Positions 1-5,574 of a DNA stretch of 8,786 nucleotides are shown in pieces. Origin of the DNA: Candidatus Bathyarchaeota archaeon. Its GTDB lineage: Archaea > Asgardarchaeota > Lokiarchaeia > Sigyniarchaeales > Sigyniarchaeaceae. The position numbers and the translations under genes were made by a program. The notes under the pieces were generated by a model that was given only the letters and a program-made list of their open reading frames with translations, did not search any database and was not told where the DNA came from. Where the stretch lies: the NCBI GenBank assembly GCA_014729935.1, contig WJJB01000293.1:1-8786 (forward strand), written 5' to 3'. Each line of letters starts with the position of its first letter. Within the stretch, counting starts at the first letter, position 1.

Positions 1-2064
1 CACACAACCGCACCCATAAAAAAGAACATTGGCAACCTCACCAAGATTTTAGGAATTCTTGCATTGATTGTTTCTGCTTCTGTTTTTGTAGTGGGTACCT
101 TGCGGGGCGTTTCACCAGCAAACACCTTCTTATTCGCGGTTGCTAGCGCTATATCTTCAATTCCCGAAGGATTGCCCATCGTGGTAACTGTTACACTAGC
201 CATTGCCATTGGAAAAATGGCGAAACGAAACGCAATCATTCGAAAATTGCCTGCTGTTGAAACTTTGGGAACGGTTTCTGCAATTGTTTCTGATAAAACA
301 GGTACACTCACGACAAACCAGATGACTGTAAGGGAAATCTTCACCGAATCACATTCCATAACAATCTCGGGCTCTGGATTTAAACCCACCGGTAAATTTA
401 TCGACACCTATGGGGGAGACGAAATAAAACCGTTGGATTTCCCTGAACTCAAGCGTTTGCTCGAAGTAATGGCACTTTGCAACGACGCACAACTACGGGA
501 TCACGTGGATGAATCGGGGGAATTTTGGCAGGTGCACGGCGACCCAACCGAGGGTGCACTCGTGGTCGCAGCCATGAAGGGAAACTTGGAAAAACAGGAT
601 TATGAGATTAGTCATCCACGAGTCGATGAAATTGGTTTCGACTCTGCCCATAAATACATGGTAACATTTCACGGAATAGAAAGGAACGCGGGGGTCCTTG
701 CCTGCATGAAGGGGGCACCTGAAAAAGTATTATCCATGTGCTCCGCAACCCAGGCAGGTGCCGATACGAGGCCATTGACCAAGGAAAAAATTGCAGAAAT
801 CGAAGAACAAGCAAGCAATATGGCAAAACAAGCGTATCGCGTGCTAGCTTTTGCTTTTTTGGAAACCAAGGAAATGAACCATGACCAGCTTAAAGCAGTG
901 ATTCCCACTGGAAAAAAACTCGTGTTCCTTGGGCTTGCCGGGATTATCGACCCACCACGCCCCGAGGCAAAACAGGCAATAGTCTTTTGTAAAAACGCCG
1001 GTATTCGAATATTCATGGCGACGGGTGACCATAAACTTACTGCTCTCGCCATTGGCGAGGAACTTGGGTTATCTGCAATGGATCATTCCAAGCATGGCAT
1101 CGAGGGTGTTGAACTTGATGACATGAACGATGAGGATTTGGAACGTGCTTTACAATCCGTGGGCGTTTTCGCACGGGTCACACCCGAACATAAACACCGG
1201 ATTGTTAAAGCCTTGCAAAAAATGGGGTATATCGTAGCGGTAACAGGTGATGGTATAAATGATGCCCCTGCGATTAAGGCTTCAAATGTCGGAGTTGCGA
1301 TGGGAATCGCTGGGACGGATGTCACCAAGGAAGCAGCAGATATGGTGCTGGTAGATGATAACTTTGCAAGTATTGTTAATGCTGTTGAGGAAGGGCGGAT
1401 TGTTTATGAAAACATAAAAAAAGTTGTCAAATTCTTGATTTCTACCAACATCGCCGAGGATTTTATCATCATTCTCGCTTTTCTACTGTTCCCATTATTG
1501 CTTGAAATCCAAGACCCGAACGAGATTTTAATATTTACTGCAATCCAGATTCTATGGGTTAACTTGGTGACGGATGGCGTGTTGGATATTACTTTGGCAA
1601 TGGAACCTAAAGAAATGGATGTGATGCGAAATAAACCCCGTGACCCCGATGCGAAAATAATCGACAGGGAGATCTTGAAAAATACCATCTATGTCTCAAT
1701 CTGCATGGGTATTGGTGTTCTAACCGTTTACGTGGTTTATCATGGCATGAATGGCGAGGTTGCGATCATGAAAGCAAAAACCATGGCCTTCGTGTTGCTA
1801 TCCATGTTCCAAGTATTTAATGCATTGAATTGCCGGTCGAGGACTCACTCGGTGTTCAAGCTCGGTTTCTTTACGAATAGGTGGTTAATAGGATCTATCA
1901 CGTTTTCTGTCATCCTGCAATTTTTAACCACGGTCCTACCTCCATTACAAGCCATGCTAAGCACCGTTCCCTTGACTCCACTGGATTGGGTGGTTATCCT
2001 GCTTGTGTCAAGCACGGTGTGGATAATAGAAGAAATTCGAAAACTTGTGCAAAAAAGGAAATAA
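1..2064 (+). CDS. P2-type cation-transporting ATPase, 5' truncated by window edge
   Basis: ATP-driven membrane cation pump, probably of the Ca2+/P2A-like branch. The frame is open from base 1, so the first usable codon (TTG at 64) is not the true start. With 687 codons visible, roughly 200-250 residues are missing (A domain with TGES, M1-M2). Using window codons: end of M3; M4 with PEGLP (55-59); phosphorylation site DKTGTLT (98-104, Asp98); nucleotide-domain Lys218 (FDSAHK) and KGAPEKV (from 237); DPPRPEA (from 317); ATGDH; hinge TGDGINDAP (415-423); then M5-M10. Residues matching SERCA Ca2+ ligands are kept in M4 (Glu56), M5 (Asn483, Glu486) and M6 (NLVTD, Asn521/Thr524/Asp525). The M8 Glu of SERCA is Gln604 here (QVFNALN). 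The M6 continuation VLDITLAMEP differs from the SERCA LPATALGFNP. Family is certain; the ion is inferred. It ends in TAA with 260 bases before the next gene and no clear terminator. Confidence 0.95.
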   Translation, partial: HTTAPIKKNIGNLTKILGILALIVSASVFVVGTLRGVSPANTFLFAVASAISSIPEGLPIVVTVTLAIAIGKMAKRNAIIRKLPAVETLGTVSAIVSDKTGTLTTNQMTVREIFTESHSITISGSGFKPTGKFIDTYGGDEIKPLDFPELKRLLEVMALCNDAQLRDHVDESGEFWQVHGDPTEGALVVAAMKGNLEKQDYEISHPRVDEIGFDSAHKYMVTFHGIERNAGVLACMKGAPEKVLSMCSATQAGADTRPLTKEKIAEIEEQASNMAKQAYRVLAFAFLETKEMNHDQLKAVIPTGKKLVFLGLAGIIDPPRPEAKQAIVFCKNAGIRIFMATGDHKLTALAIGEELGLSAMDHSKHGIEGVELDDMNDEDLERALQSVGVFARVTPEHKHRIVKALQKMGYIVAVTGDGINDAPAIKASNVGVAMGIAGTDVTKEAADMVLVDDNFASIVNAVEEGRIVYENIKKVVKFLISTNIAEDFIIILAFLLFPLLLEIQDPNEILIFTAIQILWVNLVTDGVLDITLAMEPKEMDVMRNKPRDPDAKIIDREILKNTIYVSICMGIGVLTVYVVYHGMNGEVAIMKAKTMAFVLLSMFQVFNALNCRSRTHSVFKLGFFTNRWLIGSITFSVILQFLTTVLPPLQAMLSTVPLTPLDWVVILLVSSTVWIIEEIRKLVQKRK

Positions 2065-2324
2065 TTCCAGTGAGCCAAGCTACGTGGTGATCGGCATGCA
2101 TTGTTTCCATGTCGAGATGCAAGCCACCCGATCTTGACCAGGCAGTATCCTCTTCATCAGGTGGAAGCGGGTGGTATCCTCCACTTTTCGGTTCCCATCA
2201 CCTTGGGTGCCCTTGAAATCAAGATCAACCCGTGATTCACGTGCTTTATCTCCATTAGCGGGATGGATAGAAAGGTTGAAGGCGGTTTAAAGCGTTTTTT
2301 TAGGCACGGAAGTGTACTTGGATC
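2065..2324. other. Intergenic region, no supported gene
   Basis: 260 bases between the ATPase and the hydrolase. All forward frames are interrupted, and the minus-strand frame that overlaps it runs into the hydrolase gene and looks like a shadow. The only useful signal is a TTTAAAG box near its right end. A short frame-1 peptide around 2161-2235 is beta-strand-like but has no start or homologous context. Confidence 0.5.
2286..2292 (+). promoter_or_regulatory. Possible TATA box for the MBL-fold gene
   Basis: TTTAAAG lies 32 bases before the ATG at 2325. That spacing fits archaeal transcription starting a few bases before the first ATG, so a nearly leaderless mRNA. No Shine-Dalgarno sequence precedes any of the candidate ATGs, which is consistent with this. 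The box itself is weak. Confidence 0.35.
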
Positions 2325-3314
2325 ATGCCAATGCCGATCATGGAGCGCATCCATCCCTCTATGCCTGTGTACTCGGTTCGGCAACCCAATGCCCCCCTGT
2401 TCCAAGCTGCAAATGGGATTTACGTGGCGGATCCTGCTGGGGATGGGGGCATCCTCATCGATTGCATCTTTCAACCACCGTACATCAAGTCATTTCTTGA
2501 AGTGGTAGGGAAAAAGGTGGGTACCTATATTGCCACGCATTTCCATGTTGATCATTCTGCAAAGGTTCATTATTACGATAGCCAAGGGATTGACGTGGTA
2601 ATGCCCGCCAAGGAGGTGGAATATATGCGTTCTGCAGATTTCCTATTGGAACATGCTGGCTTGCGTGCTGGTGGATTGGATGATTTATTCCATGACAAGG
2701 TCATGCGGTTATTTGGTTGGAAACCCGTGGTGAACGCAACGGGTGTTTCGCCAGGTACCGCATGGAATGTTGGTGGAATCAAGGTCGAGATGATAGGTTT
2801 ACCGGGCCATTCACCGGGACATCCTGGGTTTACAATCACGAACGGGGACAACGAGAAAATAGTTTGCCCCGTCGACCTTGGATTCGATCATTTTGGCCCA
2901 TGGTTCGGATTCCCAAATGCTTCCCTCCCGGAATATCTTGAATCGATGGCAAGGATCTCCCGGGAAATCGATAATGCTGTGGCAATCTTACCTTCGCACG
3001 AGCCTGTTATCAAGGATGGGTACGAGAACTTATGCAACGAGATGACCAGAAAGTTAGAGGGCAGGATTGCTGCAGTGCAGGCATTGATGGATGCGTTTCC
3101 TAAAGGATTCACGGCAAAGGATGGAGTTGAGCGTGAGGTAATATATCGAAAGGAAAAGTTGTTACAGCCAATCCTACCATTATTCTTGTTCTGGGAAACA
3201 TGGATGGTAGAGCATATCTGCAAGTTACTGGTGGATAGAAACCTTGCCGAGGAGATCTACCATGCATCCGACCCGCCGGGATTTCCTGGAAATGTCTACA
3301 GGAGCACTTCTTGA
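2325..3314 (+). CDS. Metallo-beta-lactamase-fold hydrolase, LACTB2-like
   Basis: Probable cytoplasmic metal-dependent hydrolase of 329 residues; substrate unknown. No signal peptide. The metal site is complete: HFHVDH at residues 72-77 (HxHxDH), PGHSPGH at 160-166 with His162, an Asp in CPVDLG (Asp184), and His225 in LPSHEP. The N-terminal strand pair (NGIYVADPAGDGGILIDC) is typical of the fold. Residues about 240-310 form helices (RKLEGRIAAVQAL, then WMVEHICKLLVDRNL) resembling the winged-helix tail of LACTB2/glyoxalase-II-like enzymes. Start choice is uncertain: ATGs at 2325, 2331, 2340 and 2361 are in frame, TAG at 2301 bounds the frame, and none has a Shine-Dalgarno site. 2325 is taken because of the TATA-like box at 2286, but MPVYSV at 2361 would also leave the fold intact. 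The family covers RNases, thioesterases and lactonases, and the sequence does not choose among them. Confidence 0.9.
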   Translation: MPMPIMERIHPSMPVYSVRQPNAPLFQAANGIYVADPAGDGGILIDCIFQPPYIKSFLEVVGKKVGTYIATHFHVDHSAKVHYYDSQGIDVVMPAKEVEYMRSADFLLEHAGLRAGGLDDLFHDKVMRLFGWKPVVNATGVSPGTAWNVGGIKVEMIGLPGHSPGHPGFTITNGDNEKIVCPVDLGFDHFGPWFGFPNASLPEYLESMARISREIDNAVAILPSHEPVIKDGYENLCNEMTRKLEGRIAAVQALMDAFPKGFTAKDGVEREVIYRKEKLLQPILPLFLFWETWMVEHICKLLVDRNLAEEIYHASDPPGFPGNVYRSTS

Positions 3315-3354
3315 CATGAAATGAAGATAGCATGCTCAAGGACTGCAAGATCAA

Positions 3355-3395
3355 TTGAACTACCATGTCCTAACTAACTAAAGGGCTTGGATTCT
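3355..3395. repeat. Tail repeat, copy A (three-frame stop motif)
   Basis: TTGAACTACCA followed by CCTAACTAACTAAAGGG. The 17-base core is identical to that at 6763-6779. TAACTAACTAA holds a TAA in each plus-strand frame, and its reverse TTAGTTAGTTAGG holds a TAG in each minus-strand frame. Related to the hairpin version at 4777-4830. Confidence 0.65.
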
Positions 3396-3494
3396 TCCCT
3401 CATCGACCACCGCGGTCTTGTTGACCCGGCTTGCACGATCTCTAGAAGCGTGACCTCCCGTGGTTCCCAGGTGGATGATTCAATGATCCTTGTA

Positions 3495-3764
3495 TTATTT
3501 ATTCTCGTTGAATCGCTTCCATTTGTGGGCATTCCACCGTTCTGCGGAATCCTCCGTTCCCCGTGATTTGAGGATGCCAAAAACAATGATTTCCCAGAAA
3601 TGGCAGGCGTGATATTTTCTCCACTCCGATTTTTGGTTCAACCCACAATTCTCCTCATAGCCTTCTGCAAGTATCATGAAGGATGGGTGCCAATTAAATG
3701 GTGGAACCAAATTAGTTGCCTTGACGCTCATTTCAGGCGATCCCATGGATGTTTTTACTGGCAT
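3495..3764 (-). CDS. Hypothetical protein in repeat copy A (possibly a decayed remnant)
   Basis: Unrecognised 89-residue product starting MPVKTSMGSPEMSVK; a GTG directly before the ATG could also start it. Homology to copy B makes it more than a random ORF. MPVKTS / VPAKTS, EMSVK / ELSVK, a Trp at residue 25 in both, and LAEGYEENCGLNQKS / LAEHRAEIRGLKEQS line up, the last after correcting a one-base slip in B. It has charged helices and several aromatics (EWRKYHACHFWE, RWNAHKWKRF), and no signal peptide or membrane segment. After its stop, another minus-strand frame (codons between about 3480 and 3374) stays open up to the three-frame stop tail (…REESKPFS then TAG), so the original protein may have been longer and this copy may be frameshifted too. 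It begins 16 bases after the PIN stop, without a Shine-Dalgarno site. Function unknown. Confidence 0.4.
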   Translation of the reverse strand: MPVKTSMGSPEMSVKATNLVPPFNWHPSFMILAEGYEENCGLNQKSEWRKYHACHFWEIIVFGILKSRGTEDSAERWNAHKWKRFNENK

Positions 3765-3780
3765 CACGTGGGGAACTGTA

Positions 3781-4275
3781 TCATGGATTCTCTTTCAACC
3801 ATTTTTTTATGGAAGTTTCCCTCTTTTTCGAGATGTTTTTCACGGCGCGTAATTTTCGGTTTATTTGGTAAAGGTTTTTCTTTGAAACAATTTCTAAAAC
3901 GGTTAATACCTTCATGAAATCGATGAGCTGTATTATTTTTATCCCGTAACCTTTTCCAAAAGCCAGCAATGGCCGGTCCTCAGAAATTATATAGACGTCT
4001 TCTTCATCAACACCGTGACTAACAATGCTAGCATCTGCCTCATCAAAACCAAACACCAATGCATCTTGGTATACCTTGTTATCTTTATAAGGCAATACCT
4101 GGGTTTTTTCAAGAATACAAGATCTCAACTTGAAATGAGTGATTTCTGTTAGCACCGCGTGGGTAATGCACATTTCCAGTGAATCATAAACGGGTTCAAT
4201 ACTGAAAAGCTCTAATTCGCCAAGAATGTCGATTTTTTTCCATGAAAATGTATCAATAAAGAACTTCATCTGCAT
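3781..4275 (-). CDS. PIN-domain ribonuclease toxin (VapC / DUF3368-like)
   Basis: Predicted Mg2+-dependent endoribonuclease toxin of 164 residues. It opens with the PIN signature FIDTFSW (Asp8). Further acidic candidates are Glu44 (HAVLTEI), the cluster GFDEADAS (Asp81) and Asp100 in IISEDRPLLAFG. The pattern of an acidic-rich helix followed by 'iiseDr.ll' and a GxKI strand (GYGIKIIQLIDFM) is that of PIN / DUF3368-type toxins, which in archaea are commonly paired with UPF0175 antitoxins. The C-terminus is a Lys-rich helical tail (KKRETSIKKWLKENP). The first ATG at 4275 and the one at 4269 are both plausible; MKFFIDTF from 4269 is the usual VapC opening. It is divergent from the likely antitoxin at 4336, not in the usual same-strand operon. 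RNA target unknown. Confidence 0.8.
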   Translation of the reverse strand: MQMKFFIDTFSWKKIDILGELELFSIEPVYDSLEMCITHAVLTEITHFKLRSCILEKTQVLPYKDNKVYQDALVFGFDEADASIVSHGVDEEDVYIISEDRPLLAFGKGYGIKIIQLIDFMKVLTVLEIVSKKNLYQINRKLRAVKNISKKRETSIKKWLKENP

Positions 4276-4296
4276 GATATACTTTGAATACTAATG

Positions 4297-4306
4297 TATT
4301 TAAATA
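4297..4306. promoter_or_regulatory. Palindromic TATA box shared by the divergent toxin-antitoxin pair
   Basis: TATTTAAATA is a perfect 10-base palindrome in the 60-base gap between the two start codons. It ends 21 bases from the toxin ATG (4275) and 29 bases from the antitoxin ATG (4336). Both spacings allow transcription to start at or a few bases before the respective ATG. Neither gene has a Shine-Dalgarno site, which fits leaderless mRNAs. A ribbon-helix-helix protein binding here could control both genes; that is inference. Confidence 0.6.
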
Positions 4307-4335
4307 TTCATGGCTACTTACAGTAGTGAGTGTAA

Positions 4336-4659
4336 ATGTCCCAGATTAATATAAGGATAGATGAGGATTTAGATGAGCTATTTGATTATCTGTCTGAAAA
4401 AATGAATATCCCGAAAGCGGTTTATGTAAAGAGGCTTCTACTAGAGAATGTTAGGGAAAAAATTCTCCCGGTTCTTTTAGAAGATTACGAGCAAGGTAAA
4501 ATTGGCTTGAAAAAGATCATCAAGCTTACAGGGATAGAACCAAGTGAATTGCTCAACATTATTAGCAAGAGCGATATTGAATGCCCTATCACTCCTGAAA
4601 TAGATGAATACACCAGCGAGATTACCGAAAAACTTGTTGAAAAACTAAAGATTGAGTAA
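4336..4659 (+). CDS. Antitoxin: ribbon-helix-helix plus UPF0175-like domain
   Basis: Predicted DNA-binding antitoxin of 107 residues, partner of the divergent PIN toxin. Residues 3-38 fit a ribbon-helix-helix: strand INIRIDEDLD, then helices LFDYLSEKM and KAVYVKRLLLE. Residues about 45-90 resemble UPF0175: LLEDYEQGKIGLKKIIKLTG, then an 'ELLNIISK' helix and the I-x-x-P-I-T loop before an acidic tail, matching the family's helix, GKI/S, helix, then 'giP' plan. The end (EIDEYTSEITEKLVEKLKIE) is acidic and could wrap the toxin, as VapB-type antitoxin tails do. The start is the first ATG, about 30 bases after the TATA box and without a Shine-Dalgarno site. The fold assignment is by eye and moderately sure; the pairing is inferred from position and known UPF0175-PIN associations. 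Confidence 0.7.
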   Translation: MSQINIRIDEDLDELFDYLSEKMNIPKAVYVKRLLLENVREKILPVLLEDYEQGKIGLKKIIKLTGIEPSELLNIISKSDIECPITPEIDEYTSEITEKLVEKLKIE

Positions 4660-4776
4660 TTATCAAATTATCGTAGCATTCGAGTTATTTCTAATATCCT
4701 TTCGTTATCAACAATTATTCAAAGTTTCCTAGAAAACTTCAAAGAAACCTTCAAGAAATAATCGGAAAATGCAAGA
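4660..4776. other. AT-rich intergenic region after the antitoxin
   Basis: No gene. T-rich patches at 4686-4702 could end antitoxin transcription. A weak inverted repeat, AAGTTT (4722-4727) and AAACTT (4734-4739) with a 6-base loop, is the only structure seen. Confidence 0.35.
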
Positions 4777-4781
4777 TTGAA

Positions 4782-4811
4782 CTACCAGCCCCTATTAAGT
4801 ATAGGGGGTAG
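4782..4811. repeat. Tail hairpin of copy B
   Basis: CCCCTA (4789-4794) pairs with TAGGGG (4802-4807) around a 7-base loop. CTAC (4782-4785) and GTAG (4808-4811) extend the stem with a 3-base bulge. It sits exactly where copies A and C carry CCTAACTAACTAAAGGG, which can form only a weaker CCT/AGG or GCCC/GGGC stem. It could act as a minus-strand transcript end or as an RNA structure of the element. Confidence 0.5.
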
Positions 4812-5228
4812 CCGGGTCCTACCTTCCCTTGTTTTTGTATCTGCATCCGACATTATCTCGCGGTCGTTGATCAGGCCAGCGTAAATGAATTCGGGGGCAG
4901 GTGTTCCCGCCTGGCGTGGCGGCAGGATCCCCTCATGCGCGTTTCCCGTGTCCCCGCGTCCCGGTGGATCAGCCACGCGCTGCACTGCAATGCACGGCGG
5001 AACATGGCGAGCGTCTTGGCTGCATCGCCCCTCGCGTGAACGGGGAAAGGAACCCCGCAATGTCCAGGGATGCGTGAGACTTGCTCTACCGCGACTGTTC
5101 CTTCAAGCCACGAATCTCCGCACGGTGTTCCGCAAGCTTCAGTGGAATAGAGACCAGTCAGATGCCAAGGTCCCTCCATTTCCCTTGACGCTCAGTTCGG
5201 TCGTTTCCGTGGATGTTTTTGCTGGCAC
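4782..5228 (-). pseudogene. Decayed homologue of the copy A ORF
   Basis: Unrecognised family. From the GTG at 5228, aligned with the copy A ATG, the frame reads VPAKTSTETTELSVK and continues to a Trp at codon 25, then meets TGA at 5139-5141. Between that Trp and the next conserved block there are 17 bases against 18 in copy A, so this copy has a net one-base deletion. In the shifted frame, LAEHRAEIRGLKEQSR aligns with copy A before an in-frame TAG. Later pieces in other frames look protein-like: ARGDAAKTLAMFRRALQ, and near the end EFIYAGLINDREIMSDADTK, whose frame stops at TAG 4782-4784. Taken together this suggests a former gene of about 140-150 codons with several frame breaks. No catalytic motif identifies a transposase or other enzyme. 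Confidence 0.5.
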
Positions 5229-5237
5229 CACGTGGGA

Positions 5238-5558
5238 AAATGGCCAGTTTCTTTTCACTCCTTGTGTGGCGTAAATTCAATTTCCCCCGTTAATGCTAAA
5301 GGACGTGGCTTTCTGGCGGAAAACGGGTAAAATTGTGTTTGAATGTCGTTTTTTTGGGGAAAAGCGGCTTAGTGCGGTTTCCGCTTCTCGAAACCGAGAA
5401 TTTACACTGTATTGCTTTGAAACGGGAAAGAAGAATGCCTAACCTCCCAGATTGATAACGGGTGGATGATCAGTGGCAAGGTTAAGTGGATTGGTTATGC
5501 AAACCTTTTTTGGGACGAATAGTGAATTCTTACGAAAATTAATACACATTCAAAAAAT
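5238..5558. other. Intergenic region upstream of the surface protein
   Basis: No supported gene. An in-frame extension of the downstream gene reaches a GTG at 5473, but it lacks a ribosome site and its peptide is not signal-like. Contains a T7 run near 5349-5355 and a pair of overlapping hairpins at 5362-5400. No convincing TATA box was found for the gene at 5575. Confidence 0.45.
5362..5403 (+). other. Two overlapping, mutually exclusive hairpins
   Basis: AAGCGG (5362-5367) can pair with CCGCTT (5381-5386) over a 13-base loop. TTCTCG (5385-5390) can pair with CGAGAA (5395-5400) over the loop AAAC, followed by TTT. The two stems share bases 5385-5386, so they compete. This may be a terminator/antiterminator-like arrangement or chance; no known riboswitch consensus was recognised. 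Confidence 0.3.
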
Positions 5559-5566
5559 GGAGGGGG
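5559..5566 (+). promoter_or_regulatory. Shine-Dalgarno site that fixes a TTG start
   Basis: GGAGGGGG lies 8 bases before TTG at 5575. No other candidate start of this frame (GTG 5473, ATG 5506, ATG 5557) has such a site, and starting at the TTG puts the Lys-rich n-region and hydrophobic segment at the very N-terminus. Confidence 0.75.
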
Positions 5567-5574
5567 TATTTAAG

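Larger units (their letters stand above)
3355..3774 (-). repeat. Dispersed repeat element, copy A
   Basis: This stretch shares both ends with copy B at 4777-5237. On the plus strand the left end is TTGAACTACCA followed by CCTAACTAACTAAAGGG (3369-3385). The right end (3719-3772) matches copy B at 46 of 54 positions by eye, including GGATGTTTTT and CACGTGGG. Read on the minus strand it starts a small ORF and ends in the three-frame stop tail. It abuts the 3' end of the PIN gene. No terminal inverted repeats or target-site duplications were seen, so the transposition mechanism, if any, is unknown. Confidence 0.6.
4777..5237 (-). repeat. Dispersed repeat element, copy B
   Basis: Same plan and orientation as copy A. 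The left end is TTGAACTACCA followed by a hairpin in place of the TAACTAACTAA core. The right end (5183-5236) matches copy A at 46 of 54 positions. The inside is GC-rich (43 of 60 bases are G or C at 4921-4980), unlike the AT-rich antitoxin gene just before it. The two copies are clearly diverged rather than recent duplicates. Confidence 0.6.

Noticed and set aside
2312..2500. A plus-strand frame overlapping the hydrolase start reads YLDHANADHGAHPSLYA, which looks like an HxHxDH-type metal motif of a second metallo-beta-lactamase.
   Set aside because: It lies in a different frame from the real hydrolase, has no other fold landmarks, starts with GTG without a ribosome site and soon becomes Cys/Pro-rich. 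Most likely chance.
3600..3917. A 105-codon plus-strand ORF.
   Set aside because: It is antisense to the 3' end of the PIN gene and the copy A ORF; Phe/Cys-rich with no domain.
4885..5274. A 129-codon plus-strand ORF in the GC-rich island.
   Set aside because: Gly/Arg/Pro-rich with no motif, antisense to the copy B reading frame that has homology to copy A; open because stops are rare in GC-rich DNA.
5473..5574. Longer form of the surface protein starting at GTG 5473.
   Set aside because: It would bury the hydrophobic signal segment behind 34 extra residues, and the GGAGGGGG site is positioned for the TTG at 5575.
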